A stretch of 64,000 nt of DNA. Origin: Guadua angustifolia (taxonomy: Eukaryota > Streptophyta > Magnoliopsida > Poales > Poaceae). The notes below the pieces were generated by a model. The model did no database searches. It was not told the DNA's origin and saw nothing but the letters and a program-made list of their open reading frames with translations. Shown here one piece after another: positions 11,689 to 23,126 of this stretch (position 1 is its first letter; each line of letters opens with the position of its first letter). The stretch lies in NCBI GenBank assembly GCA_036346375.1, contig CM070514.1, forward strand, positions 19,682,463 through 19,746,462, read 5' to 3'. The translations under genes and the position numbers were made by a program.

Positions 11689-14556
11689 ATGAGCACCTAT
11701 GGTACTCAAAAAGCTCAGTTGCGCTGTTGTTCTTTGGTTGACTCTCCTGTGGATTTTGTTTCTCCGGTAGCTAGCAAGAGGATTTTTTCGAACCATGGGG
11801 GTGTTTCTTTAGAATCTTTGTTTGCTCCTGCCATTCTCTGCTCTCCGATTCCATTAGTTGGGTCTGGGAGTTTAGAGGCAGAGTCTAGGTGTTTGCCTTT
11901 AGCTGAAGAGGATATTGCTAGTGTTGTATCTAGTAAGGATGGTTGTGATTCAGAAATTTCAACTGATGCTTTTGTGAGAGATGCAATGGCAGAAGGTTTT
12001 TCAGTTGATGATTTGAGACGAGCTGAGGTCTCGTTGGCCAATGGGCTTGCATCTATCAGTTTTAGTTCGATTGATCGAGGGGCAGGGCATGTTCCTCATC
12101 CGAAAAACTTGGTATCTAGAATTGTTGATGCTGTGGCAGCTCGGAGAATTGCCAAGTCTAAACCGTGGCAGGGTCCTTTGCCTAAACCAAGGTCTCCTGT
12201 GCCTAGAACCATTGGGGATATCGAGGTGTTTGGTCAAGGATCAGGGCATAGATTTAGAGAGTTGTTTCAGAATCGTTCGGAAAAAGAGGACACTAAATGC
12301 TCAACGCCGACAACTTGGGAGGTGAACAGTCGTTTGGATGACTTATTGGAATTCCCAGCGTTGCCTTCTGTTCAAATTAGTGGGCCCGATGTGTGTTGGA
12401 ATGAGCCAGTGTTTAAGAAAGCTGTTAAAGGGCATTTAAGTGGCTTTAGGTTTTCTTTGGGGCTTGGTCGCCTTTTTGCTAACGCAGGAAAGCCTTGTGG
12501 TAGTCATTTTTCGGGTCGTTTCAAATCTTCTTCCATTTCTAGTTCTTCTGGTGGCCGAGAGCTAGGTGCAAGTTCCTGTGTCGTCAAGGTTAAGCCGGCG
12601 AACATGGATCGGGGTAGAGCTTTTAGTGCCAGGAGGGGTGGCCGTGGAGGTCGTTGGGAGGGGAGAAATGCTGGAAGGCTGGGGCAAGGTGGGGGAAGAG
12701 CCTTCGGTTTCGATCATGGTCCTAGGGGTGGCAGGTTGGCTGGTGTTGGTCATGGAGCAGTTTTTGGTCAGGGTGGTCGTGGTGTGTGGAATGGTCGTGG
12801 TCAGAAAAGAGAAGCTTTTCAGCAGGGTATTTATGTTCATTATGGGCATCATCGTGGTTTTCAGGAGCAGCAAGGAATGTCTGGAAGGGTGGTCAGTGAG
12901 CGTGAACATCATTCTTCGGGTATGGATGTTTCAGCTCAAGGTCAAAATTCTGGTAATATTGGGCAGAAGGGTATGAAACCTGGGGGGTTGCCGAATGCGG
13001 TTGCCATGGATCCTGAGCAGAAGATTAGTGGTCAGGCTGTGGAAGGTAATTCTGGAATGGAGGTTGATGGGAATATGGATGGTAAGGCAGCGATGGGGGC
13101 TGAGCAGAAAGGTGGAATCAGATGCCTGAGATGTAATCAGAAAGGTCATGTGGCGGCTGTGTGCCAAACAGATATATATTGTGTTATCTGTGATGGTGCT
13201 GATCATGTTAATCATAAATGTCCAATTCTTAAGCAGCCAAGACCTGTGGCTCATGCAGTGGGTTATGCTGTCCATGGTCTAGGTTTTTACCATATTCCGC
13301 ATCCTCCTCTACCAAGGGCAAAAAAGGATAATAGACTTGCTCTCGTTTCTGTGGAAGGGGGGGTGCTATCTAAGGACCAGATTGTTTCTCAGTTGCAAAG
13401 GTTGATTCCAAGTAAATGGGTTTGGGAATTAAAAGAGCAAGAGCAGGGTTATGTGACCCAGTTTCCCTCAAGGGTAGAATTGCAAAGATCCATTGCTTTT
13501 GGGGGGGCTGATGTTAAGTTGGAAGGTTCTCCTGGGTGTGTTAGATTGATTTTCAAGGAGTGGATAGAAAAAGAGGAAGGCTTTCTTCTACCCAAGGTGT
13601 GGGTTAGAGTATTTGGAATCAGGAAGAAACTTAGAGAATTTTTAAATTTGTGGGCTGTAGGGTCTATGCTGGGTTCCACCCAAACTGTTGACATGGAAAT
13701 GACAAGGAAAAACGATTTTGGGAGGATTTTTGTAGCTGTTTTAAATCCCAAGCTTATTCCATCACATCTTGATGTGGTAATTGGGGATCATTATTTTGAG
13801 CTTAAATTTGAAGTGGAAAGTATAGGATTTGATGAGAATGGTGATGAGGTGGAGCTAGACTTGAACAATTCAGATGACGAAAAAGAAAAGGATGATGGTG
13901 GTGATCAGCGGATGGATGATTTGGATCCTGAAGTAGCAAGGGATCCAAAAAGACCCAGAAATATTAATGGTTCTATGTTAGGTTCAGATGGCTCTAATGT
14001 TGGTTCTAGGGAAGGAGTCAAGAACTCATTTTTGGCTGCTGTAAATGGCTTGTCTGATAGTGAGTTTAAGTTATTTGTAAGGAGGAAAGCGCAGGAATTC
14101 ATGGATTCATCAATGGACACAGTTTTGGGTGAAGTAGCAGATAAAGTGTTGGCTGAGTCTGATGTTGAATCGCCTCAACATGGGATCGGGCAAGGGAAGG
14201 GTGTGCCTGGTATGTCCAGTTCAGACCTGCTGCTATCCCCGATAGTCAAAGTAGCTGTGGCTCAGGGTGTTGGTTCATCATCTGAAAATGTTGCCAGAGG
14301 TTTAAATGGGCTTGACAATGACATGCCAAGGGAGCTTGCACTAAATGCTTCCCAGGGGCTTGGTCTTTTGGTTGATGATGCTGGTAACCAGATTTTGGCG
14401 CCAGATTCTTCTCAGATCATGGCGCCAAATGCTTCTCAGGTGTCTGTGCCAAATGCTTCCCAAGGGGTTGGTCTTTTGGCTGATGAGCAAGAGGCTTCTC
14501 TTAGGGTAGTGCACTCACCTTCAATTGTCAAGGCCTCGGTGGGATACTCTCGATAA
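11689..14556 (+). CDS. LINE ORF1 protein (DUF4283 / zinc-knuckle RNA-binding protein)
   Basis: An open frame of 955 codons. Two CCHC zinc knuckles are visible: CLRCNQKGHVAAVC at about residues 479-492 and CVICDGADHVNHKC at about 498-511, preceded by a Gly/Arg-rich region (about 305-390). Residues about 555-680 (WVWELKEQEQGYVTQF through KNDFGRIFVAVLNP) resemble the DUF4283 domain of plant LINE ORF1 proteins. In L1-type elements ORF1 coats the element RNA. The C-terminus has Ser/Gln-rich degenerate repeats (about 890-935) and then runs into a stop. The next frame (14525-15115) continues in similar style, so the true protein was probably longer and is cut by a frameshift near 14530. Confidence 0.8.
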   Translation: MSTYGTQKAQLRCCSLVDSPVDFVSPVASKRIFSNHGGVSLESLFAPAILCSPIPLVGSGSLEAESRCLPLAEEDIASVVSSKDGCDSEISTDAFVRDAMAEGFSVDDLRRAEVSLANGLASISFSSIDRGAGHVPHPKNLVSRIVDAVAARRIAKSKPWQGPLPKPRSPVPRTIGDIEVFGQGSGHRFRELFQNRSEKEDTKCSTPTTWEVNSRLDDLLEFPALPSVQISGPDVCWNEPVFKKAVKGHLSGFRFSLGLGRLFANAGKPCGSHFSGRFKSSSISSSSGGRELGASSCVVKVKPANMDRGRAFSARRGGRGGRWEGRNAGRLGQGGGRAFGFDHGPRGGRLAGVGHGAVFGQGGRGVWNGRGQKREAFQQGIYVHYGHHRGFQEQQGMSGRVVSEREHHSSGMDVSAQGQNSGNIGQKGMKPGGLPNAVAMDPEQKISGQAVEGNSGMEVDGNMDGKAAMGAEQKGGIRCLRCNQKGHVAAVCQTDIYCVICDGADHVNHKCPILKQPRPVAHAVGYAVHGLGFYHIPHPPLPRAKKDNRLALVSVEGGVLSKDQIVSQLQRLIPSKWVWELKEQEQGYVTQFPSRVELQRSIAFGGADVKLEGSPGCVRLIFKEWIEKEEGFLLPKVWVRVFGIRKKLREFLNLWAVGSMLGSTQTVDMEMTRKNDFGRIFVAVLNPKLIPSHLDVVIGDHYFELKFEVESIGFDENGDEVELDLNNSDDEKEKDDGGDQRMDDLDPEVARDPKRPRNINGSMLGSDGSNVGSREGVKNSFLAAVNGLSDSEFKLFVRRKAQEFMDSSMDTVLGEVADKVLAESDVESPQHGIGQGKGVPGMSSSDLLLSPIVKVAVAQGVGSSSENVARGLNGLDNDMPRELALNASQGLGLLVDDAGNQILAPDSSQIMAPNASQVSVPNASQGVGLLADEQEASLRVVHSPSIVKASVGYSR

Positions 14557-15115
14557 AGTTCAAGAGGCTATTTGCTATATCCGAGGTCATTGTGCTATCT
14601 TCCGTGCTTCACCGAGGTTGGCGGGTTCAAGGTCCGAGCATTCTTTGGCGCGTCGACGCCTTGGCGGCGATGAAGAACTTGGACTTCAAAGTGAAGGTAT
14701 AACTCTTGATCTAAGTTTATCCTCTATTCCTGTTACGGATGCAATAGCCAATATTAAGCAATTGGGAGTTGTTTCTGGTAATTCGCATGAGGAGTTTGTT
14801 TCAGCTGTTAGTAATTTGCTTAAATTAGATACTTCTAGATCTGCTTTGCCTTTGCCTAGTCGATGTGGGGATGACAATCCTGAACATAATGACAGTGACA
14901 ATGAGTCACATGAGAACTGGGGTGTTACAGATTCCTTAACAGATTTGTGTGGTGGACTTGCGGATGAAATTTTTGACGATGATAGCTGTCACCTAAGTCG
15001 TGACTTCAAAGCTGTTTATCACAGAAATAAAAAGAGTAGGGATTGCTCCGTGTTTTCTAAGCAAAACAGGTGCAAAGTTAAATTTGTTAAGAACAATAAG
15101 AATAGTTTAAAATGA
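14525..15115 (+). pseudogene. LINE ORF1 C-terminal continuation (frameshifted)
   Basis: An open frame of about 196 codons, offset from the long ORF1 frame and overlapping its last 32 bases. It is acidic and Ser/Asp-rich and ends in a basic NKNSLK tail. Its TGA stop overlaps the ATG of ORF2 (ATGA at 15112-15115), the arrangement used for stop-restart translation. Most likely it was the tail of ORF1 before a small indel near 14530. An independent small ORF is possible but less likely. Confidence 0.55.
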
Positions 15116-18100
15116 AAGGAATATTCTGGAATAGCAGAGGTCTAAATGACCTGGCTAAGTTTAGATTCCTCTCGGATACTGCCAAAGAGCAACAACTAGA
15201 TTTTATTGCTATTTTGGAGACTGGAAAGAAGAATTTCGATGCCCCTATGCTCAATAAGTTGTGCGGAGGTAGGAATTTTCTTTGGCATTGGTCGAAACCA
15301 CATGGGAGGTCAGGTGGAATTGCTTTGGGTGTCAATTTAGATATTTTTGATATAGGAAGCATTGACGAAGGGGATTTCTATGTTAAATTCCTTTTGAGAC
15401 AAAAAGATGATGATTTTCGGTGGTGTTTGGTAGCAGTTTATGGGGCTGCACAACCAAATTTAAAAGAGGCTTTTCTCTCCGAGTTGGTTCGTACTTGTAG
15501 TAAGGAATCACTACCCATTCTTATTGGTGGTGATTTTAACATTATTAGAAGTCCCAGTGAGAAGAACAATGATAATTTTAATGGTAAATGGCCCTTTTTG
15601 TTTAATGCTGTCATTGATAGCTTAAACTTAAGGGAACTCCAGTTGTCTAGACGTAGATATACGTGGTCCAACTCTTTGGAAGTTCCGACCTTTGAAAAAT
15701 TGGATAGGGTTTTGATGAGTACGGAATGGGAGCAAAAATTTCCTCTGTCCTCTGTTGTGGCTCTTAGTCGTGAGTTTTCAGATCATACTCCATTATTACT
15801 TAATACGGGTGCTGGTACTCATGGTGTCAAACAACCTTTATTTCGCTTCGAATTAGGTTGGTTGAGGCGAGAAGGATTCCATATTTTGGTTTCAAATGTT
15901 TGGAATGAGAAAACGAAGGGTTCCAATGCGTTGGAGGTTTGGCAAGGAAAGATACGGAGATTGAGACAATTCCTTAGGGGGTGGGCAAAAAATGTGAGTG
16001 GGTCTAATAAGAAAGAGAAAAAAGATCTTATTCGAAGAGCTGGAGAGTTAGACAAGAAGGCAGAATCCACATTGCTTACCCCTCAGGAAGTGGAGTTAAA
16101 ACAGTGCATTAAGCAGAGATTGGTATCTCTCCTTAGGGAAGAGGAGTTATATTGGTATCAAAGATCTAAATCAATTAGGCTCCTTCAGGGTGATAGGAAT
16201 ACTAAATACTTTCAGCTAGTTGCTAGTGGAAAGTATAGGAAGACTAGAATCTTCCAATTAGATCAGGACGAAGGGGTAATCAAGGGGGAGGAAAACCTTA
16301 AGAAATACATCACCAGGTATTATAAAACCTTGTTTGGACCACCAGAGAAGACTAATTTCTCTATGAATGAGAATCAAAGGGAGGATATTCCCCAGGTGTC
16401 TTATGAAGAGAATGAGATTCTTAAAGCTCAGTTTACTTCTCAGGAAGTTAAAGATGCAATTTTCCAAATGAAGCACAATAAGGCACCAGGACCAGATGGT
16501 TTTCCTGCTGAGTTTTATCAGGAATTTTGGGGGCTCATTAAAAATGACCTAATGGCCATGTTCAATGAGTTCCACAAATGCGAATTGCCTCTTTTTAGCT
16601 TGAACTTTGGAACAATTACATTGTTGCCAAAGCTAAAAGAGGCAAAGCAAATTCAGCAGTATAGACCGATCTGTCTTCTAAATGTGAGCTTTAAGATTTT
16701 TACCAAGGTTGTGGCTAATAGATTGGCTTCAGCCACGAAAATTGTGAGACCTCTCAAAACCGCCTTCATGTCGGCGAAACATAATGGAAGGAGTGGTCAT
16801 CTTACATGAAACTTTGCATGAACTGAAAAGAGAAGACTCAATGGAGTGGTGTTAAAATTGGATTTTGAGAAAGCATATGACAAGGTTAATCGACTTTCTC
16901 CAACAAACCCTCAGATTGAAAGGTTTTTCAGAAATTTGGTGTAAATGGATTGAAAATATTGTCAGTAAAGGTAGTGTGAATGTCAAAGTCAATGATGATC
17001 TAGGTCATTACTTTCAGGCTAAGAAAGGTTTGAGACAGGGGGACCCTCTCTCCCCGTTTTTGTTTAATCTGATAGCAGATATGCTTGCCATTTTGATAGC
17101 TAGGGCTAAGGATAATGGCCAGTTTAGAGGGATCATTCCGCATCTAGTGGATGGGGGTTTATCAATCCTTCAATATGCGGATGATACGATTCTCTTTTGG
17201 ATCATGATTTGAAGGAGGCTTTGAATTTAAAGCTAGTCTTAAGTGTTTTGAACAATTATCGTGACTTAAGATCAATTTTCATAAAAGTGAAGTATTCCTT
17301 TTGGAGAGGCTCTAACTTGCAAAAGGAATATGTTCAACTTTTGGGTGCAAGGAGGAGTTCTTCCTTTAAATACTTAGGTATTCCTTTGCATCATAGAAGG
17401 CTCAAGAATAAGGATTGGGTTTGATGGAGGAGAGGTTTCAAAAGAAACTTGCTAGTTGGAAGGGCAAGCTTCTCTCGGTTGGAGGTAGATTGGTATTGAT
17501 TAATTCAGTACTTTCCAGTCTTTCAATGTTTATGTTATCATTTTTTGAAGCTCCTAAAGGGGTGATTAAAAAACTTGATTATTACAGATCCAGATTTTTT
17601 TGGCAATGTGATGAACACAAGAAAAAATATAGATTAGCACGATGGTCGGTGCTCAGTAAACCTAAAAGCATGGGGGGCTTGGGAATTTTGGATTTGGAAT
17701 TACAAAACAGGTGCTTATTAAGTAAATGGTTATTTAAATTGATAAGTGAGGATGGTCTATGGCAAAATTTACTTAGGAGGAAATACTTGCATAGTAAGTC
17801 GATTACTCAAATATCCAGGAAGGCCGGGGATTCTCAGTTTTGGTCTGGTTTGATGAAAGTAAAAGAGCAATTCTTATGTATGGGTTCTTTTGGTTTAAAG
17901 GATGGGAAATGTGCTAGATTTTGGGAGGATGTTTGGAATGGTGACAAATCGCTTATGGAGGTGTATCCTAATCTTTACAGGATTGTTAGGAACAAAGGTG
18001 TTTTAGTAGCAAAAGTGTTAGAATCGGTCCCGCTCAATATCTCTTTTCGTAGGTCGTTGGTGGGAAATGCCTTGACAGATTGGTTTGAACTAGTGTCAAC

Positions 18101-18683
18101 AGTTGTCAACGTTTCTTTAACACAAGATAGGGATAGGTTTAGGTGGGATCTTAATAAAAAGGGTGTCTTTTCGGTACATTCGATGTATAATGCTTTAATT
18201 CAGGAAAATTCCATTCCTAGGAGGAGTGTTCTTTGGAAATTATCAATCCCGCTGAAGATTAAGATATTTCTCTGGTACTTAGAGACCGGAGTAATTCTAA
18301 CAAAGGACAATCTTGCCAAAAGGCAGTGGCAAGGATGTATTAAATGTTGCTTTTGTAATTCAAACGAAACAATTCAACATTTGTTTTTTGAATGCCAGTT
18401 GGCGAGATCTATTTGGAATACCATTTTCATTACCTTTGGAATTCAACCTCCTATTAATGTATCTAGTTTGTTTGGTTCATGGCTTATGGGTGTTAACTCT
18501 AAGCTTAAGTTCCAAATGCTAGTAGGTGCCACAGCTATGTGTTGGGCCATTTGGTTGTGTAGGAATGATATTATATTCAATAGAAGTCCTATTAACTCAT
18601 TTGCACTGAGTAATCTTGTGGGGACCTATTGGATCGGAAGGTGGTCTCCATTGTCTCAAGAGGAAGAGAAGGGATGTTGTTGA
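15112..18683 (+). pseudogene. LINE ORF2: endonuclease-reverse transcriptase, frameshifted
   Basis: Frame 15112-16809 begins with an APE-type endonuclease: WNSRG (residues 6-10), catalytic E36 in AILET, GGDFN (139-143) and SDH (223-225). The reverse transcriptase follows: NKAPGPDGFPAEFY near 16480, RPICLLN near 16665, KLDFEKAYD near 16856, GLRQGDPLSPFLFN near 17028 and YADD at 17174-17185. Small indels near 16785, 16840, 16890 and 17198 shift the frame, and a further break near 17424 leads into 17415-18683. That last part ends in a Cys/His-rich zf-RVT domain (CCFCNSNETIQHLFFEC, near 18350-18400). Catalytic motifs survive but the protein is broken. Confidence 0.9.
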
Positions 18684-18945
18684 AGGGTTGCAGGTCTTTG
18701 GAGATCACAGATCTTGAGATGTACGCCAATTTTGGTTGGAGAAGGAATCTTAGAATTGAGGCCTAGTGTCGTGTTATTGTAAACTTTTGGATCTTGTTTT
18801 AGTTTTCCTTTGGTTACTTGTTTGGTTGGAGTCGTGTTGGCTTAAAGCCGGTTGTTCATTGCTTTGGTACTATTCGGAGTCTGTATTGTGGGCCGCATTC
18901 GTTCTTATGCGAGGAGGCCGGATTGTTTCCTTTATCTAAAAAAAA
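18684..18945 (+). other. LINE 3' UTR and A tail
   Basis: T/G-rich non-coding tail typical of plant L1 elements, ending TTTATCTAAAAAA immediately before the right copy of the 13-bp target duplication. Confidence 0.75.
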
Positions 18946-19164
18946 AACAAAGAAAGCAAGAAGGCGAAGACAAACACAGCATGAAGATACAATCGAAGCT
19001 CCTCCCATTGTGTGCAATTCCTGGTCTAGTGCGTACGTTATAACCCTTTTGTGAAATTCTAGCCAAGTAAATAAGCACAGTACTAGTTATATTTTTTTCC
19101 TTATTGCGTTTAATTGACAGAAGGGTATATCCCTCTCTTGGAAAAAAAAGGGAGTTCGGATTTT

Positions 19165-20650
19165 TGGCCAAGCTAATTTCAAGCACCTCTTTGTACTTTG
19201 CGAACTATTGTTGTGTGCCTGCGCTTTGATCATGAAGCTTTCTGATAAGTGCCTTAGTTTGAGTGTGTGACGTAATGCTTGGATTTGACTAGTTTGTGAA
19301 ATTTCTATATATAATCACTGACCGAAGTTTTAGAAGCTTTAAACCTGGATATTCGTTTTTGTTTCTTTTCTTTTTATGTTGTGTAGGAGAGGTCTCGATC
19401 AGCTTTGAGATCTTGTATGTTTCTGAGTTTGTCACTGAAGGAATTAGTTGTAGATTAACACACTTTTTTAATTCAGTGTCTGTGCTTCATCAGGTGTGGT
19501 CTTCGCTGATCGAGATGACTAAGGTGCAGAGGTTTTGATCGATCCACACTATTGATGTATAAATAGGAGAGGACCCAATTAAATGGAGGCATAAAGAAGT
19601 GAGGCATAAAGAAGTGAGGAGTTGGTAAGGCAATGGAATTGAGTTTATGGCAGTAATGGAGAGGTAGTTGCTAAATGTATGAAGTAAATAAGTCGCTCAA
19701 GGGTTTGACTTTCACATTGGTCCACAGCTGCAGTAAGTGTACCACTTGTCTACCACAGCTGCAGCAAGCGATCGATGCTTGCGGAAACGAATATCCATCC
19801 ATTGAGGGTGATTAGTTCTGATATGGTGATCAATTAATCTTATTGACTTATGTCACTTATTATATAGATGCAGTCAAGGACGTTGGGTTGACGTAAATCA
19901 GTCCGGGGACTTCAAATGTTTGACTTCACGCTCAACTGAAAAGCATGGTGCCAAAAGCCTAAAACACATCCATATAGTGGAAGATGTCTATGCAGTATGT
20001 ACTGTGCGTTCACATAAGTGAGTTTTCTTAGTGCAGGTATTACTTTGACATGTTTCCTCCGGTCACAAATAGTTATTATTTTGGATATAGGTGCAATCAA
20101 ATTTTCAAAACTTTGACTGGCAATATATTTTTAAATATTTAAATTAGATACATGAATTATCATAATATTATAATTCTATTGGATTTTATAAATATATTAT
20201 GATAGAAATTAGTGGTCAAAGTTGTTTTTTTGGAGACTACGTTGATATCCAAAGCGATAAATATTTGTAACCAGAAGGAGTACATACACAGTGCAGCTCA
20301 TGACACAATGATAAAAATTAAGTTTACTTCATTGTGGTTACCAAAGCTATGAACTGTTTTGGATACTTTTGTCCATGATACGCACATACAAATCATGTAT
20401 CTCTCAATCAAATATATATTGCCGCAGAAAAAACTTCCTGACGATAACTGTTAAGTCTCATGCAACACTGGTTGCAAGAATAAATAAAAGATTCATCCAA
20501 TGGATTAGACTGCCATGGAAAGGAATAAATGAATAAGTTGAGATTATGGCGAAAACCACCGCAGCAGTTAGATTAGTTCTATCCTAATAGCTGTCCTTTG
20601 TTCCTACCATCCATTTCTCACCCGCAATTTTTCCCCCGATGCCGCACATT
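19165..20650. repeat. Decayed local-duplication module C
   Basis: Begins with the module block (CCAAGCTAATTTCAAGCA, ACTATTGTTGTGTGCC, TTTGATCATGAAGCTT) matching 5250-5300, 5829-5850 and 8170-8240. Further on, CAACTGAAAAGCATGG (19931) and AAGATTCATCCAATGGATTA (20489) match the right part of module A in the same order. A Stowaway-like MITE (20052-20280) lies inside. There is no coding potential. Confidence 0.55.
20052..20280. mobile_element. Stowaway-like MITE (Tc1/mariner type), diverged
   Basis: The left CCTCCGGTCACAAATAG and the reverse complement of the right end, CTCCTTCTGGTTACAAATA, form terminal inverted repeats of Stowaway type. The interior is very AT-rich and has TTTTCAAAACTTTGAC words common in such elements. 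A TA follows the right end; the left TA and outermost bases are eroded. Confidence 0.6.
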
Positions 20651-20690
20651 CCCACGCAACAAAGTAAACTGGAGTAGATACTCCGGTCGT

Positions 20691-20910
20691 AAACGGACAT
20701 TGACACGATACTGAAAACTCAACTTTGATCACTAATTTATATTATAATATATTAGCAAAAATCCAACAAAATTATAATATTATGAAAGTAATCTAAACAT
20801 ATGATTTTTTATGCATTCAATCTAAATATTTAAAAAGATATCGATGGTTAAAATTTAAAAGTTTAACGGCACGTATTCTAAAACTATATGTTTTCGTCAA
20901 CCGGAGGGAG
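20691..20910. mobile_element. Stowaway MITE, 220 bp
   Basis: Left end CTCCGGTCGTAAAC and right end GTCAACCGGAGGGAG are inverted repeats, flanked by the TA dinucleotide (20689-20690 and 20911-20912) that Tc1/mariner-type transposases duplicate. The interior is AT-rich and non-coding. Confidence 0.75.
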
Positions 20911-21169
20911 TAACATTTTGTGTGAGCCCAATAAATTACATATACCAATTATGAAGAGAAAACAAGAGAAATAACAATAGTAGTAGAATGACATAGTGAT
21001 ATCGCTTGTCTCCGGCCGGCCCTTTCTTGAATAGCTAGCTCTCTGCACATTTAGCTAGATGTATGAAATGGATGGAGACGAGAAGCACTGATGCGGTATA
21101 ATACTTATATTAAATAAAGTTATATTAAAGTTAGCAATGTCCCTAGCCTCTCAACAATTTGAGCCGAGC

Positions 21170-21690
21170 CGACCGTGCGGCTGGCTCGGCTCGTTTTTGT
21201 CTTTTTGGTTTAGGTTTCTCAAAAAATATATAATTATGTGTACATCCTTCTCGTATTTTTGTACAAAAAGAACCTTCTAATTCAGAAAAATCGTGAATTC
21301 ATGAAAGGACCTTAAATAAATATAAAAAACGTAGTTACGTTTGGATCATTCCAGCTATTTTTCATGAAAAGGACCTTTCGATTTAGAGCCTAATTTTTTT
21401 CCTAGAAGACCCCCGAGGTTTCTTTCGCGCGGCTCGGCTCGGCCAGCCGGCTTGGCTCATTTTTGTTTTTTTGCGTTTAGGTCCCTCAAAAAATGCATAA
21501 TTACGTGTAGATCCTTTCTGCGTTTTTTTACGAAAAGGACCTTCTCGTTCAGAAAAATCGCAAATCTTTCATGAAAGGACCCTAAATAAATACAAAAATA
21601 TGTAGTTACGTTTGGATTATTCCAGCTATTTTTCGCGAAAAGGACCTTTCGATTTAGAGCTTATTTTTTTTCCCTAGAAGACCCCCCAAG
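21170..21690. repeat. Two tandem copies of a ~257-bp unit inside Helitron DNA
   Basis: Two consecutive units share CGGCTCGGC, TTTAGGT-CTCAAAAAAT, ATAATTA-GTGTA, CATGAAAGGACC, AGTTACGTTTGGAT, TTCCAGCTATTTTTC and GGACCTTTCGATTTAGAGC in the same order. The first starts near 21170 and the second near 21427. They lie upstream of the Helitron 3' end and are probably part of that element. Confidence 0.75.
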
Positions 21691-21985
21691 GTTTCTTTCA
21701 TTTGTTTTTTGATGCCCCATTTTTTATGAAAATGCACTCAAATGTTTGTGCAAACCCTCCGAAGCTTTCAAAGATTATTTTTAGCACATCGTTTCGTACA
21801 GGGAGGCACTCCGATTTTTGCATGGACCCTTTAGAGCTTCCGGAATTTATTTTTTATCGCGTTGTTTTCCCAAACATTTGCTCGAAACTTTTTGAAATTA
21901 TATATTTATCTATTTTTCCCTTATTAGTCCCGCAAAACTCATGTGATTTTTTTTTTGCTTGGCTTGCAATGATCGGCACGGTGTG

Positions 21986-22015
21986 GCGCGGCGTGCGCCG
22001 CGCAAACGTATCTAG
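21986..22015 (+). mobile_element. Helitron 3' terminus
   Basis: An 8-bp perfect stem (GCGCGGCG at 21986-21993, CGCCGCGC at 21996-22003) is followed after eight bases by CTAG (22012-22015) and then T. This is the canonical Helitron 3' end: subterminal hairpin, CTRR terminus, and insertion before T. The element extends leftward through the tandem repeat. I could not find its 5' TC end with confidence; it lies somewhere between about 20912 and 21150. No Rep/helicase coding is present, so it is non-autonomous. Confidence 0.7.
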
Positions 22016-22621
22016 TATATACGAGAGAAGTAGGGGCATCAGGAAGTGTTTGCGCATGCAATGCAACAATTTATATATCTAGGGGCGATGACTCGTGATA
22101 ATTGCACTTTTTTAATGTGCAATTGAATTACAAGTGGGTGGTATATATGGATGAATCCAATTTCCCTGCGAATTTGTTTGTCCTTATGATACCCATTTCA
22201 AAGCGAAGACGCCAATGTATCTCTAAGACCCTTACTCTGTTATGTTACAAATTAATGGTCCTATTACATGAGAGAAGTAGACATTTCAAATTAATATTGC
22301 TGAAGTGGCAAGCTTGCATAATCTCAAGCATTTCATCTCTCACCATTGTAAAGATTCACCATAACCTTCTTATGTCACGGACAGCCTTCCAATCCACTGG
22401 ATGAAGGCCAACTTGCCCTGCACCGTATATGCGAGTCGCATTCTTTTGCCCCTTGCTTGCTCTACCCAAGGAACACTCTTTGCCCACCAAATCGATCGTG
22501 CAGCAGCGCTCCTCCTCTACCCTGACTCTCTTCCTCCACACCGGCGCGGCGCTCTTTGTCCTCCACCTCGGCACGCACCTTTCCAGTCACCGGCGCCCTT
22601 CAACCCCACTTGCCTTACTTC

Positions 22622-22654
22622 TTTTCTTTCTTTCTTTCTTTCTTTCTTTCTTTC
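22622..22654. repeat. (TTTC)n microsatellite, about 8 units
   Basis: A run of TTTC units immediately upstream of the exon-4-like fragment, in the place of its polypyrimidine tract. Copy 2 of the duplication has only about two units at the matching place (near 46835), so it expanded after duplication. Confidence 0.9.
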
Positions 22655-22666
22655 CATTTTGGCTAG

Positions 22667-22756
22667 TGCGATCTGAACATCGTGTTCCATCTTAAGAAGA
22701 TGCATCTAGATGGTGAAATCTTGATGCTGATCAAGACTATGGAGAAATCTCATTAG
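22667..22756 (+). pseudogene. AP4S exon-4 relic (copy 1)
   Basis: After a splice-acceptor-like TTTTGGCTAG, the sequence TGCGATCTGAACATCGTGTT aligns with the start of AP4S exon 4 (4179 onward), and ACTATGGAGAAATC near 22736 aligns with its end. There is an internal deletion of about 45 bases and frame damage. The kept acceptor shows it arose from DNA duplication, not from a processed transcript. Confidence 0.7.
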
Positions 22757-23126
22757 AAAATGCTCATATCTATCTGCACAATTTTCCATCCTCTATATGT
22801 GCACAGGCGCCCAATATTATAAAGTTAAACCAAGTCATCACTGATTGCTTGTCATTATTCCAAAACAAGTACGGCTTCTGGTTGTTCCCCCACCATCTCT
22901 CCACATCCATGAAGCTAATGACAAGAGACTAGTACACACTTTTTTCCTAATGCCGCCCATTCCCAAGCAAGGAAATCCATGTAACCTATATATGCTATAT
23001 GTAAAATCTACAGGAAAAATGCGAGGCAAACATAAGTGGCAAATAGAGTATGCAAAGGTTTTTCTATGCGGAAGAGCTCGTCATAGCGAGCATTCTTTCA
23101 TCGTGCTATAGGCCCTTTAATTTATC

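Larger units (their letters stand above)
11314..18945 (+). mobile_element. L1-type LINE (non-LTR retrotransposon), about 7.6 kb
   Basis: Both sides carry the perfect 13-bp duplication AACAAAGAAAGCA (11301-11313 and 18946-18958), the hallmark of target-primed reverse transcription. The 3' end reads TTTATCTAAAAAA, a short A tail. Contents in order are a GC-rich 5' leader (11340-11600), ORF1 with two zinc knuckles, and ORF2 with an APE-type endonuclease, reverse transcriptase and a C-terminal Cys-rich domain. The insertion is full-length or nearly so, but ORF2 is frameshifted and could not now move on its own. Confidence 0.93.

Noticed and set aside
14500..14560. Programmed frameshift between the LINE ORF1 frames
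   Set aside because: No slippery heptamer is visible at the junction and ORF2 has several other indels, so a decay mutation is simpler.
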